From Streptomyces poonensis (GTDB lineage Bacteria; Actinomycetota; Actinomycetes; Streptomycetales; Streptomycetaceae): a stretch of DNA of 64,000 nt. The stretch covers positions 248,001-312,000 of the forward strand of contig NZ_BMVW01000002.1 in the NCBI RefSeq assembly GCF_014650915.1, written 5' to 3'. The position numbers and the translations under genes are program-made. Each line of letters begins with the position of its first letter. Within the stretch, counting starts at the first letter, position 1. The notes beneath the pieces were generated by a model. That model searched no databases. It was not told the origin of the DNA and saw only the letters and a list, made by a program, of their open reading frames with translations. Shown here one piece after another: positions 53,537 through 62,392 of this stretch.

Positions 53537-53992
53537 CACCCTTACCCCCGGTGTCCGGCGCTCCGGGCCGACCGCCCGGCATCGATGGCACCGAGTCCAC
53601 CACCTGGGTGGTTGATGGGCAGCCCTGCCCGGACGGCCGGTCAAGGAAGGCGACGGCCGCGGAGGGGGCCCTCCGCGTCTTCGCGTAGCGGGCACGGGGA
53701 TTGATTGGCGAGTGCTTCGGCCTCGCCAATCAATCGGTGGACGGCCCCGGCCGGGTCATACGGCCCGGACGGCCCGCCGACCCGGCTGACCCTGTCGGCC
53801 CGGACGGCCCGACTGACCCGGTCGACCCGAACGGCCTGCCGACCCGTACGGATCAACTCCGCACGCCGCGCACGGCCGGCTGTCCGACCCTGGAGGAGGG
53901 CGTACCGAGCGCCTCCGCCCGGTACGCAGTGGAGCAGGGCAGTGGGGGAAGGGCAGTGGAGCAGGGGGAAGGGCAGCGGAGAAGGGCATCTG
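53537..53992. other. intergenic region with hairpin and GC-rich repeats
   Basis: Holds the start regions of the divergent SARP and LLM genes, the inverted repeat at 53699-53735, degenerate CCCGGACGGCCCG-type repeats (about 53755-53850) and GGGGAAGGGCAG purine-rich repeats just before the LLM start. No gene was recognised. Confidence 0.5.
53699..53735. promoter_or_regulatory. 14-base inverted repeat
   Basis: GATTGATTGGCGAG (53699-53712) and CTCGCCAATCAATC (53722-53735) are perfect complements around a 9-base loop. It is AT-richer than its surroundings and has no T-run. It could be an operator for either divergent gene or a transcript hairpin. Confidence 0.5.
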
Positions 53993-54952
53993 ATGACCGC
54001 GTACGGCTACCACGCCTCGCACGAGCAGTTCCCTCCGTCCGAGCTGCTCGCCCTGGTCCGGGCCGCGCAGGACGCGGGCTTCGCCACCGGTATGTGCTCG
54101 GACCACTTCGCGCCCTGGAGCGCGCGGCAGGGCCACTCCGGGCACGCCTGGGCCTGGCTCGGCTCGGCCCTGGCGGCGACCGGGCTGCCGATGGGCGTGG
54201 TCACCTCGCCGGGGCAGCGTTACCACCCGGCGGTGCTGGCGCAGGCGGCCGGGACGCTGGCGCAGATGCACCCGGGCAGGCTGTGGGTGGCCCTGGGCAC
54301 CGGTCAGGCGCTCAACGAGCACATCACGGGGGATGTGTGGCCCGCGAAGGAGGTGCGCAACCAGCGCCTCGAGGAGTGCGTGAACATCATGCGCGCCCTG
54401 TTCGCGGGCGAGACCGTGTCGCACGACGGGCTGGTGCGCGTGGACCGGGCCCGGCTGTGGTCACTGCCCGAACGGCCGCCGATCCTGCTGGCCGCGGCGA
54501 TCACCCCGGCGACCGCCGCCTGGGCGGCCGGCTGGGCCGACGGGCTCGCCACCGTCAACCAGCCGGACGACGCCCAGCGGGAGACCCTCGCCGCCTACCG
54601 TGACGCGGGCGGCCGCGGCCCCGCCGTACTGCAGGCGCACCTCTCCTGGGCGCCGACCCGTGAGGCCGCGTTGGAGGCCGCGCACGACCAGTGGCGCGAG
54701 GCAGTCCTCGGGTCGGACGTGGGCTGGGAGATTCCGCTGCCCGAGCACTTCGAGCAGGCGGCGGCGATGCTCCCACCGGACTGCGTGGAGCCGTACGTCC
54801 ATGTCTCCGACGAGGTGGGGCGCCACACCGAGTGGCTGGCCCGGCAGGGCGCGTACGGCTTCGACGAAGTGATGCTGCACCAGGTCGGGCGGGATCAGGC
54901 GAGGTTCGTCGAGGTGTTCGGCAGTACGGTGCTCCCGGAGCTCAACTCGTGA
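53993..54952 (+). CDS. LLM-class oxidoreductase (TIGR03885/03557-like)
   Basis: 319-residue luciferase-like TIM barrel: TAYGYHASHEQFPPSELLAL, CSDHFAPWSARQGHSGHAW, MGVVTSPGQRYHPAVLAQAAGTL, and LPERPPILLAAAITPATAAWAAGW. The pattern follows the F420-dependent glucose-6-phosphate dehydrogenase-like branch, though the cofactor is not proven. AGAAGG lies 6 bases before the ATG. Its stop overlaps the GTG of the GH15 gene, so the two are coupled and may act on the same sugar. Confidence 0.82.
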   Translation: MTAYGYHASHEQFPPSELLALVRAAQDAGFATGMCSDHFAPWSARQGHSGHAWAWLGSALAATGLPMGVVTSPGQRYHPAVLAQAAGTLAQMHPGRLWVALGTGQALNEHITGDVWPAKEVRNQRLEECVNIMRALFAGETVSHDGLVRVDRARLWSLPERPPILLAAAITPATAAWAAGWADGLATVNQPDDAQRETLAAYRDAGGRGPAVLQAHLSWAPTREAALEAAHDQWREAVLGSDVGWEIPLPEHFEQAAAMLPPDCVEPYVHVSDEVGRHTEWLARQGAYGFDEVMLHQVGRDQARFVEVFGSTVLPELNS

Positions 54953-56955
54953 CCGGGGCGGCGGACGCCGGTCCGCCGCTCGGCGGGCTCGCGTTCCTCT
55001 CCGACTGCCGCACCGCCGCGCTGATCGGCCCGGACGGTGCCGTCGAGTGGATGTGCGTGCCCCGCTTCGACTCCCCCAGTGTCTTCGCCCGGCTGCTCGA
55101 CCGGCGCGCGGGCGGCGCCTGGGAGCTGACCGTCGACTCCGGATCCGGAGGGCCGCCCGAGCAGCGCTACGCCGGTGACAACTTCGTCCTGGAGAGCCGC
55201 TGGACCACACCGTCCGGCACGGCCGTGGCCCACGACTTCCTCGCCGTACGCCCGGCGGCGGGCGACGACCCCCGCGGCATCCTGCCCGGCGGTGCCCTGG
55301 TGCGTCTGGTGCGCTGCGAGCGCGGCCGTGTCACGGTCCGCCACCGCGTCGACGCCCGGCCCGACTACGCCCGGCGCGGAGCACGGTGGACCCGGGACGG
55401 CGACGCCCTGGTGGAGGAGGACGCCGGGATGAGGATCACCGCCGCAAGGGGCGGGAACGCAGACGGGAGCGGGAACGCAGACGGGAGCGGGAACGGGAGA
55501 GGGAGCGGGAACGGGGGAAGCCTGCTGCGGACGGCGGAGGACGGTGAGGTCCTCGCGGAGGTCACCCTCCACGAAGGCGGCACGCTCGCCGTGGCACTCG
55601 CCCGCTGCGGGGAGGAGCACGGCACACCGGACGCCCGGGACGCGGCCGGAATGCTGGAGGAGACGCTGGACGCCTGGCGGACCTGGTCCTCCTCCAGCCA
55701 CCACCACCCGTACCGGGGATACGGCGCGGCACAGGTGCGGCGCAGCGCGCTCGTGCTGCGGGGCCTGATGTACAGCGGTGCCGATGCCGGCGGGAGCATC
55801 GGGGGTGTCAACGGCTCGCTCCTCGCCGCCCCCACGACCTCGCTGCCGGAGTGGCCGGGCGGCGAGCGCAACTGGGACTACCGCTACGTATGGCACCGGG
55901 ACGCCGCGCTCATCGTGATCGTCCTGCTGCGCCTGGGGCATCCCGCCGAGGCGGGCGCCTATCTCCGCGCCCTGCTGCGGCACTGCACCGCGTCGCACGG
56001 TGTGCTCACGCCGATGCTGGACCTCGACGGCTCCACGGGATCCCCCGAGCGGACCCTCGGCCACCTCGACGGCTACCTCGGCTCGCGGCCGGTGCGCCAC
56101 GGCAACAGCGCCCATGAGCAGCGGCAGCTCGATGTGTACGGGCAGGTGCTGGACGCCGCGCTCGTGTACCAGCAGGTGGCCGGCGAGGAGGGGGGCGGGC
56201 TGGACCGGGACGAGCTGGACGCGCTGTTCTCGGCCGTCGACACGGCGTGCGACGAGTGGCACGAACCGGACCACGGCATCTGGGAGATCAGGAACCGGCC
56301 CCGGCACTGGACGAGTTCGAAGCTGTACGTCTGGGTCTGCGTGGACCGTGGCATCCGGCTGGCCGAGCTCACCGGTGACCCGCCGCCGCAGTACGAGACC
56401 TGGCGCGACGTACGGGAGCAGATCCGCGAGTCGCTGCTGACCGAGGGGTACGACGCCGCGGCGGGCGCCTTCACGCAGTCGTACGGCTCCGGCAACCTCG
56501 ACGCGTCCCTGCTGCGCCTCTCCCTGCTGGGGTTCCTCCCGGGGGACGATCCCCGGGTGATGTCGACCATCGACCGCATCGACGCGGAGCTGGGCGAGAA
56601 CGGCTGGCTGGTGCACCGGTACGACCCGGAGGCCACCGATGACGGCATCGAGGGCCCGGAGGGCGGCTTTCTGCTCTGCTCCTTCGACATGGTGTCGGCG
56701 CTGGTGCTGGCGGGGCGCACGGAAGAGGCGGGGCGGCGGTTCGAGGAACTCTGCGCGCGGGCGGGCCGCTTCGGTCTGTTCTCCGAGGAGATGACCGCGG
56801 ACGGGACCATGCTGGGAAACTATCCGCAGGCCTTCACCCACCTCGGCCTGATCGAGGCGGCGATGAACCTGGACGCCGCCGGGGACGAGGAGGCGCTCCA
56901 CGCCTGGGCGCACCGGTCGGGGCTCGGCCGGAACGACCGGGACCCCCGCGCCTGA
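54949..56955 (+). CDS. GH15-family glycosidase (glucoamylase/trehalase-like)
   Basis: 668-residue glycoside hydrolase. An N-terminal beta-sandwich (GGLAFLSDCRTAALIGPDGAVEW, PRFDSPSVFARLLD) is followed by the (alpha/alpha)6 barrel with TTSLPEWPGGERNWDYRYVWHRDA (catalytic-site region) and GPEGGFLLCSFDMVSALVL. Actinobacterial members include trehalases and glucoamylases; the substrate is probably an alpha-glucoside. No signal peptide, so cytoplasmic. An expanded GNADGS repeat lies in a loop (DNA 55455-55520). Translationally coupled to the LLM oxidoreductase. Confidence 0.85.
   Translation: MTGAADAGPPLGGLAFLSDCRTAALIGPDGAVEWMCVPRFDSPSVFARLLDRRAGGAWELTVDSGSGGPPEQRYAGDNFVLESRWTTPSGTAVAHDFLAVRPAAGDDPRGILPGGALVRLVRCERGRVTVRHRVDARPDYARRGARWTRDGDALVEEDAGMRITAARGGNADGSGNADGSGNGRGSGNGGSLLRTAEDGEVLAEVTLHEGGTLAVALARCGEEHGTPDARDAAGMLEETLDAWRTWSSSSHHHPYRGYGAAQVRRSALVLRGLMYSGADAGGSIGGVNGSLLAAPTTSLPEWPGGERNWDYRYVWHRDAALIVIVLLRLGHPAEAGAYLRALLRHCTASHGVLTPMLDLDGSTGSPERTLGHLDGYLGSRPVRHGNSAHEQRQLDVYGQVLDAALVYQQVAGEEGGGLDRDELDALFSAVDTACDEWHEPDHGIWEIRNRPRHWTSSKLYVWVCVDRGIRLAELTGDPPPQYETWRDVREQIRESLLTEGYDAAAGAFTQSYGSGNLDASLLRLSLLGFLPGDDPRVMSTIDRIDAELGENGWLVHRYDPEATDDGIEGPEGGFLLCSFDMVSALVLAGRTEEAGRRFEELCARAGRFGLFSEEMTADGTMLGNYPQAFTHLGLIEAAMNLDAAGDEEALHAWAHRSGLGRNDRDPRA
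55455..55520. repeat. in-gene minisatellite, GGGAACGCAGACGGGAGC type
   Basis: About three and a half units of an 18-base repeat, encoding GNADGS and variants, inside a loop of the GH15 protein. Confidence 0.7.
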
Positions 56956-57074
56956 CGACGGGGCGCGCTCAGGCATCGAGGCCGAGCCGCCGAGACCACC
57001 GTGGCCGCCGAGACCGCCGAGACCACCGTGAACGCGGACGGCGTCGAGCGCCCGGGCGGCGGCCCGGCCGCTCC

Positions 57075-58274
57075 TCAGATGATCTTCTCTGCGCGCAGGC
57101 CGGCTATCTCCGCGGGGCCGTAGCCGAGCCCGGTCAGGACCGCCTCGGTGTGCTCGCCGAGGGCGGGCACCGCGCCCATCCGCACGCCGACACCCACGAG
57201 GTCCACGGGAGGCCGCAGTGCGGACACCTCCTGTCCGCCGGGCAGGGGCACCGGGCGCCAGCGGTCCCGGGCGTCGAGGACCGGGTGGGCCAGGAACTCC
57301 TCGACGGTGTTGACACCGGCGTTGGCGATCCCCGCCTCGTCCAGGAGGCGCATGGCCTCGCCGCTCTCCAGCCGCGCGAACCGCCGGGCGATGGCCGCGT
57401 CCAGTTCCGCGCGGTGGGCCACGCGGTCGGAGCCGGTGGCGAAGCGCGGGTCGCCGACGAGGCCGGGGTCGCCGAGGAACCGCGAGCACAGGGCGGCCCA
57501 TTCGCGTTCGTTCTGGACGGAGATCAGGACGTCCCTGCCGTCCGCCGCCGTATAGGTGCCGTAGGGCGCGATGGTCGCGTGCCGGGTGCCGACGCGTGGC
57601 GGCTGCCGGCCGCCGTACCGGGTGTAGTGGGCGGGCTGGCCCATCCATTCGGCCAGGGCCTCGAACAGGGACACCTCCACCGCGCGGGCGACACCCGTGG
57701 TGGCGCGGGTGAACAGGGCGGTCAGGGTGCCGGAGTAGGCGTACATCCCGGCCGCGATGTCGGCGACGGACACCCCCACGCGCGCGGGTTCCTCCGGGGT
57801 GCCCGTCAGCGAGACCAGTCCGGTCTGGCACTGCACGAGCATGTCGTACGCCTTGCGGTGGGCCCACGGGCCGGTGGAGCCGTATCCGGTGACGGAACAC
57901 GTGATCAGGCGCGGGAAGCGCTCCGCCAGGGCCTCCGCGCCCAGGCCCAGCCGGGCGGCGGCGCCCGGTGCCAGGTTCTGCACGAACACGTCGGCCTCGC
58001 GCAGCAGACGCTCCATGACCTTCAGCCCCTGACCGGACTTGAGGTCCAGGGTCACCGACTCCTTCCCCCGGTTGAGCCAGACGAAGTAACTGGACTCGCC
58101 GTGCACCGTGGTGTCGTAGCGGCGGGCGAAGTCCCCTCCCCCCGGGCGCTCGATCTTGATCACCCTGGCTCCGAGGTCGGCGAGCTGGCGGGTGGCGAAG
58201 GGGGCCGCCACCGCCTGTTCGGTACTGACGACGGTGATGCCGGAGAGCGGTGATTCCTCGGTCGGCTGCGGCAA
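57075..58274 (-). CDS. class III CoA-transferase (CaiB/BaiF family)
   Basis: Moves CoA between carboxylic acids. About 399 residues: LSGITVVSTEQAVAAPFATRQLADLGARVIKIERP, WLNRGKESVTLDL, NLAPGAAARLGL, the catalytic Asp in KAYDMLVQ, GTPEEPARVGVSVADIAAG, and ALGEHTEAVL at the C-terminus. A TTG start at 58274 is proposed because GGAGG lies 6 bases upstream; the frame extends a further 14 codons to another TTG. Substrates unknown; no adjacent acyl-CoA pathway genes help. Confidence 0.85.
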   Translation of the reverse strand: MPQPTEESPLSGITVVSTEQAVAAPFATRQLADLGARVIKIERPGGGDFARRYDTTVHGESSYFVWLNRGKESVTLDLKSGQGLKVMERLLREADVFVQNLAPGAAARLGLGAEALAERFPRLITCSVTGYGSTGPWAHRKAYDMLVQCQTGLVSLTGTPEEPARVGVSVADIAAGMYAYSGTLTALFTRATTGVARAVEVSLFEALAEWMGQPAHYTRYGGRQPPRVGTRHATIAPYGTYTAADGRDVLISVQNEREWAALCSRFLGDPGLVGDPRFATGSDRVAHRAELDAAIARRFARLESGEAMRLLDEAGIANAGVNTVEEFLAHPVLDARDRWRPVPLPGGQEVSALRPPVDLVGVGVRMGAVPALGEHTEAVLTGLGYGPAEIAGLRAEKII

Positions 58275-58481
58275 CGGTGGCCTCCGGATGCGGTCGGGGC
58301 GGCGCGGGTGCTTCAACTCGCGCCGAGTGCGCGGCGGTTGGATTCTGTGCTGTTCGCTTCCCTACCCGCACCGGGGAGCACCACATTGCCATATCGGTCG
58401 CCGAGGATTTGATCCGACGGCCCTCTCACGACGGTTGCGGGTAGCCTGGACGGCAGTCGCTCCACCGTCGGGGGAGGGGTG

Positions 58482-61400
58482 ATGGGCGATCAGTCTGCGT
58501 CGCAGACGCTGCGTTTCCAGCTGCTCGGGCCACTGCGGGCCTGGCGGAACGGCACGGAAGTGGACCTCGGTCAGCTGCAGCAGCGGGTCCTGCTGGCCGT
58601 GTTCCTGCTGAACACCGACCGGTCACTGAGTCAGAGACAGCTGATGAGTGCGGTGTGGGGCTCGGCACCACCGGCCCGTGCGGTGAACCTGCTGCAGCGG
58701 CACGCCTCCGGGCTGCGCCGGGTCCTCGAACCGGACCGGCCGCCCCGCGCCCCGTCCCGGCTCCTCGTCTGGACGGACTCCGGCTACCGGCTGACCGTGC
58801 CCGCCGACCGTCTGGACCTGCACGCCTTCGAGGACGAGGTGGGACGCGCCCGTGCCGCGCGCACCGCCGGGGACCTGCCCACCGCCGCCGAGGCGCTGCA
58901 CGCGGCGCTCGGGCGGTGGCACGGCGAACTCTGCGAGGGGCTGGCCGGGCCACTGGTGGACGCCGAGCGGCACCGGCTGCAGGAGCTGCGGCTCAAAGTG
59001 CTCGAAGAGCGCATCGAGGCGGACCTGGCCCTCCGTGATCCCTTCGACCTGGTGGGCGAGTTACGGCGGCTGGTGGCCGATCATCCGACCCGGGAGAGCC
59101 TGCACGGCCTGCTCATGCTGGCGCTGCACCGGGCCGGGTACCAGGCCGAGGCGCTGGCGGCCTTCCGTGCGGCGCGCCGGCTCGTGCGCGAGGAACTGGG
59201 GACCGAGCCCACCCACCGGCTGCAGCGGCTGCACGAGCGGATCCTGTCCGCCGACCCGGCACTCGACGTACCGCACACGGGCCCGCCCGTGCTCCCGGCC
59301 GCCTCTGCCGCTTCTGCCGCTTCTGCTGCTTCCATCGGCTCCATCGGCTCCATCGGCCAGACCGGCCCCGTCCGCCCTGCCGGTCCCTCAGATCCCTCAG
59401 ATCCCACTGGCCCTATCGGTGCTGCCAGTCCCGCTGGCCCCGCCAGTCCCGCTGCTCCCGCCGTCTCCGAGACCGCGGTGGGTTCCGGGCCGCTCGGCGC
59501 CGACCCGCCCCCGTACCACCCCGTGGTCCCGGCGCAGTTGCCGCACTCGATGCCCGACCTCGTGGGCCGGGACGACGTGCTGGCCCGGCTCGACGCGCTC
59601 CTCCCCGGGGACGAGGACGGCACCCGTGAAGCCGCGGTGATCATCGCGATCGGGGGGACGGCCGGCGTGGGCAAGACGGCTCTGGCCGTCCACTGGGCGT
59701 ACCGGATACGGGACCGGTTCCCGGACGGGCAGCTGTACGTCAATCTGCGCGGGTTCGATCCGACCGGACCGCCGATGGACCCCGCGGAAGTGCTCCGCGG
59801 GGTCCTCGACGCCCTCGCGATGCCCTCGGAGGAGGTCCCGCTCGCCCCCGAGGGCCAGACGGCCCTCTACCGGAGTCTGCTGGCGGGCCGCCGCATGCTG
59901 ATCGTGCTCGACAACGCCCGCGACGCCGAGCAGGTACGACCGCTGCTGCCCGGCTCCCCCACCTGCCTCGTCGTGGTGACCAGCCGTAACGAGCTCACCG
60001 GTCTGGTGGCCACCGAGGGCGCCCATCCGGTGCCGGTCGACCTCCTCTCCCCCGACGACGCTCGGGAGATGCTGGCCCGCCGTATCGGCCGGCGGGAGGT
60101 CGAGGCGAACCAGGAGGCGGTGGACGCCATCATCGCCTCGTGTGCGCGGCTGCCGCTCGCCCTGGCCATCGTGGCGGCACGGGCCGCGCTGCGTCCCGGG
60201 TTCCCCCTCGCCGCGCTGGCCAAGGAGCTGCACGGCGTCGACGGCGGGCTCGGCTCCCTGTACGGCGGGGACGAGGCGACCAACATCCGGGCGGTGTTCT
60301 CCTGGTCCTACCAGCGGCTCAGCCCGCCCGCGGCACGGCTGTTCCGGCTGCTGGGGCTGCATCCCGCCCCGGACATCGGGGCGCCGGCGGCGGTCGCGCT
60401 GGCCGGCGTGCCGTTGGATCAGGGTCAGCCGCTGCTGGCCGAGCTGTCGCGACTGCAGCTGATCACGGAGTGGGCACCCGGCCGCTACGGCCGCCATGAC
60501 CTGCTACGGGCCTACGCCGCGGAACTCGCCCGCGGCCACGACACGGCCGCCGACCGCGACGCGGCGCTGCACCGCATGCTCGACCACTATCTGCACACCG
60601 CCTACCAGGCCAGTCTGCTGCTCAACCCGCACCGGGACGATCCCATCGAACTGACGGCCGACGCCACGGTCACCGTCGAGCGCTTCCCGGACCACCAGCG
60701 GGCGCTGGAGTGGTTCTCCACCGAGCACGCGGTCCTGCTCGCCGTCATCCAGCAGGCCGCCGGCAGCCGTATCGACGCGGACGTCTGGCAGCTGGCCTGG
60801 ACCCTCACGCCCTTCTGCGACCGGCGCGGTCACTGGCACGACGCGGCCCAGGCCCACCGTACGGCGCTGGAGGCCGCGCGGCGCCAGTCCAGCACCCGGG
60901 GTCAGGCCGTGGTCCACGGATGCCTGGCGTACGCGTACATGCGGCTGCGCGACTACACCGAGGTGCACCGCCACGTCCAGCGGGCCCTCGCCCTCTTCCG
61001 GGAGCTCGGCGACGCCGTCGGCCAGGCCCACGCACACCGGACGCTGGCCTGGGCGCTCGACCAGCAGCACCGCTACCGGGAGGCTCTCGACCAGGCGCGA
61101 CGGGCCCTGGAGCTCTTCGAGACAGCCGGTCACGGCACCGGTCAGGCACGGGCGCTCAACGCCGTCGGCTGGTTCCACTCCCAGCTCGGGAACCACCGGC
61201 AGGGGCTGTCCCACTGCCGGCGCGCCCTCCGGCTGCAGGAGGAGCTGGGCGACCGGTTCCACCAGGCCGACACCTGGGACAGCCTCGGCTACGTCCACGG
61301 GCAGCTCGGCCAGTACGAGGAGGCGGTCGCGTGCTACCAGCGGGCTCTCGAGGTCTACCGCGAGTCCGGGGACCGGTACAACCAGGCCGACACCCTGCGC

Positions 61401-61541
61401 TCCCTCGGCGATCTCCAGCACATGACCGGCGACTGCCGGGCGGCCCGCACCAGCTGGCGGCGGGCCCTGGCGATCCTCAACGAGCTGGGCCATCCGGACG
61501 CCCTTCAGGTACGTGTGAAGCTGGCGGCCCTGCCGGTGTGA
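58482..61541 (+). CDS. AfsR-like SARP regulator with NB-ARC and TPR repeats
   Basis: 1019-residue activator of AfsR layout. Winged helix (RFQLLGPLRAWRNGTEVDLG, about 10-95), BTAD domain (about 100-260), a low-complexity Ala/Ser/Gly/Pro linker with AAS and IGS repeats, NB-ARC domain with GGTAGVGKTALAVHWA and MLIVLDNARD, then about seven tetratricopeptide repeats (ALNAVGWFHSQLGNHRQGLS type, 790-1000). Such proteins integrate signals for antibiotic production. ATG at 58482 is 4 bases after GGAGG; GTG at 58479 is also possible. Confidence 0.88.
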   Translation: MGDQSASQTLRFQLLGPLRAWRNGTEVDLGQLQQRVLLAVFLLNTDRSLSQRQLMSAVWGSAPPARAVNLLQRHASGLRRVLEPDRPPRAPSRLLVWTDSGYRLTVPADRLDLHAFEDEVGRARAARTAGDLPTAAEALHAALGRWHGELCEGLAGPLVDAERHRLQELRLKVLEERIEADLALRDPFDLVGELRRLVADHPTRESLHGLLMLALHRAGYQAEALAAFRAARRLVREELGTEPTHRLQRLHERILSADPALDVPHTGPPVLPAASAASAASAASIGSIGSIGQTGPVRPAGPSDPSDPTGPIGAASPAGPASPAAPAVSETAVGSGPLGADPPPYHPVVPAQLPHSMPDLVGRDDVLARLDALLPGDEDGTREAAVIIAIGGTAGVGKTALAVHWAYRIRDRFPDGQLYVNLRGFDPTGPPMDPAEVLRGVLDALAMPSEEVPLAPEGQTALYRSLLAGRRMLIVLDNARDAEQVRPLLPGSPTCLVVVTSRNELTGLVATEGAHPVPVDLLSPDDAREMLARRIGRREVEANQEAVDAIIASCARLPLALAIVAARAALRPGFPLAALAKELHGVDGGLGSLYGGDEATNIRAVFSWSYQRLSPPAARLFRLLGLHPAPDIGAPAAVALAGVPLDQGQPLLAELSRLQLITEWAPGRYGRHDLLRAYAAELARGHDTAADRDAALHRMLDHYLHTAYQASLLLNPHRDDPIELTADATVTVERFPDHQRALEWFSTEHAVLLAVIQQAAGSRIDADVWQLAWTLTPFCDRRGHWHDAAQAHRTALEAARRQSSTRGQAVVHGCLAYAYMRLRDYTEVHRHVQRALALFRELGDAVGQAHAHRTLAWALDQQHRYREALDQARRALELFETAGHGTGQARALNAVGWFHSQLGNHRQGLSHCRRALRLQEELGDRFHQADTWDSLGYVHGQLGQYEEAVACYQRALEVYRESGDRYNQADTLRSLGDLQHMTGDCRAARTSWRRALAILNELGHPDALQVRVKLAALPV
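59297..59460. repeat. low-complexity linker repeats in AfsR-like gene
   Basis: Runs of GCTTCTGCC- and TCCATCGGC-type units coding for Ala-Ala-Ser and Ile-Gly-Ser, followed by Ser-Pro-Ala-Gly units, between the BTAD and NB-ARC domains. Confidence 0.7.
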
Positions 61542-61995
61542 GGCCCGGGGCGGGAGCCGGTCACGTCCACCGCCGACCTGCTGTCCACCGTCACCCGCGC
61601 CCGCCGCATCACCCGCACCGCCACCCTCCCCACCGAACCCAGGCAGCCGGCCGCATCCTCCAGGAGGACCCGGAGGACCTCACCCGGGAACTGGGCGCCC
61701 GGCACGACGCCTTCACCGGCCGGCAGCGCGACGACCTGCAGACGGTCTTCCGCGTCGCCGCCGAGTCCCGCACCGGCCTCCCCCAGGACCGGTCGAAGAC
61801 GCTGAGCACCCGATCCCCCGAGTGCACCGCGGACGGCTGGCGCCCGAGGGCTCGGCCTGAGCGAGCCGGTGGAGTCCGTTCAGCGCATGCTCCACGAGCC
61901 GGCGGAACGAGGGCTCGTCTTCCTGGACGGCCCTGCGGCCCTTGCTCTCGCCGTCCCCGCACGCCGGGGAGGGTGAGGGCGCCCCTGGGTCTGCC
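61542..61995. other. intergenic region with possible gene relics
   Basis: No intact gene. Two protein-like fragments occur on the plus strand in different frames: EDLTRELGARHDAFTGRQRDD (about 61675-61740) and SEPVESVQRMLHEPAERGLVF (about 61861-61925). They suggest a decayed gene, but no family was recognised. Confidence 0.35.
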
Positions 61996-62184
61996 CTAGG
62001 CAGCCGCCTTCGGGCGGGGCACGATCATGAACCTGTCGCCGCGGGCGCTGTACACGACGTGCACGTCCTCGCCCGCCGCGTTACGGCTCGCCGCCTCGGC
62101 GTCCAGCCGCGGCAACGACTGCGGGTCCCCCGCGGGCAGCCAGCGGCGCTCCGCGTCCCGCTCCAGAGCTGCAACGCCCCCCAT
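61996..62184 (-). CDS. small hypothetical protein
   Basis: 62-residue protein starting MGGVAALERDAERRWLPAGD and ending DRFMIVPRPKAAA. ATG at 62184 is preferred because AGAAGG lies about 8 bases upstream; an in-frame ATG at 62190 is nearly on top of that site. No function recognised. Confidence 0.55.
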   Translation of the reverse strand: MGGVAALERDAERRWLPAGDPQSLPRLDAEAASRNAAGEDVHVVYSARGDRFMIVPRPKAAA

Positions 62185-62288
62185 GTCCATGTCCTTCTTC
62201 CGTCGTCGAGGTGATCGGCCCGCATGCCGTGAACGCCGGGGCCGAGCGGATTCCACGACTCATGGTGCCCGCCGGAACCGCACAACTC

Positions 62289-62325
62289 GTTGCAGCAGCC
62301 GTTGCAGCGCCCGCTGCAACCGGCT
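62289..62325 (+). repeat. GTTGCAGC box array
   Basis: GTTGCAGC at 62289 and again at 62301, the second forming an inverted repeat GTTGCAGC-GCCC-GCTGCAAC (62301-62320). A further CTGCAAC follows in the adjoining 25-base motif. It is about 70 bases upstream of the lipase start and probably a multimeric regulator site. Confidence 0.55.
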
Positions 62326-62350
62326 CTGCAACGCGTGCACGCACGATGAG
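62326..62350 (+). repeat. 25-base motif, copy 2 of 2
   Basis: CTGCAACGCG-N6-CACGATGAG, matching 31830-31854 at 22 of 25 positions, in the upstream region of a lipase gene. TGCAACGCGTGCA within it resembles a LacI-type half-palindrome. Confidence 0.55.
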
Positions 62351-62392
62351 ACGGACCGGCACCAGAACGGCCGACAACGGGGGAAGAGCAGC

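Noticed and set aside
58317..58478. Possible Cys leader before the CoA-transferase
   Set aside because: The only candidate (MWCSPVRVGK) continues as a long frame into the gene and has no leader signature.
62281..62350. TTGCAG boxes considered as an iteron origin or attachment site
   Set aside because: No replication or integration gene is near, and the array sits in a promoter-like position before a lipase.
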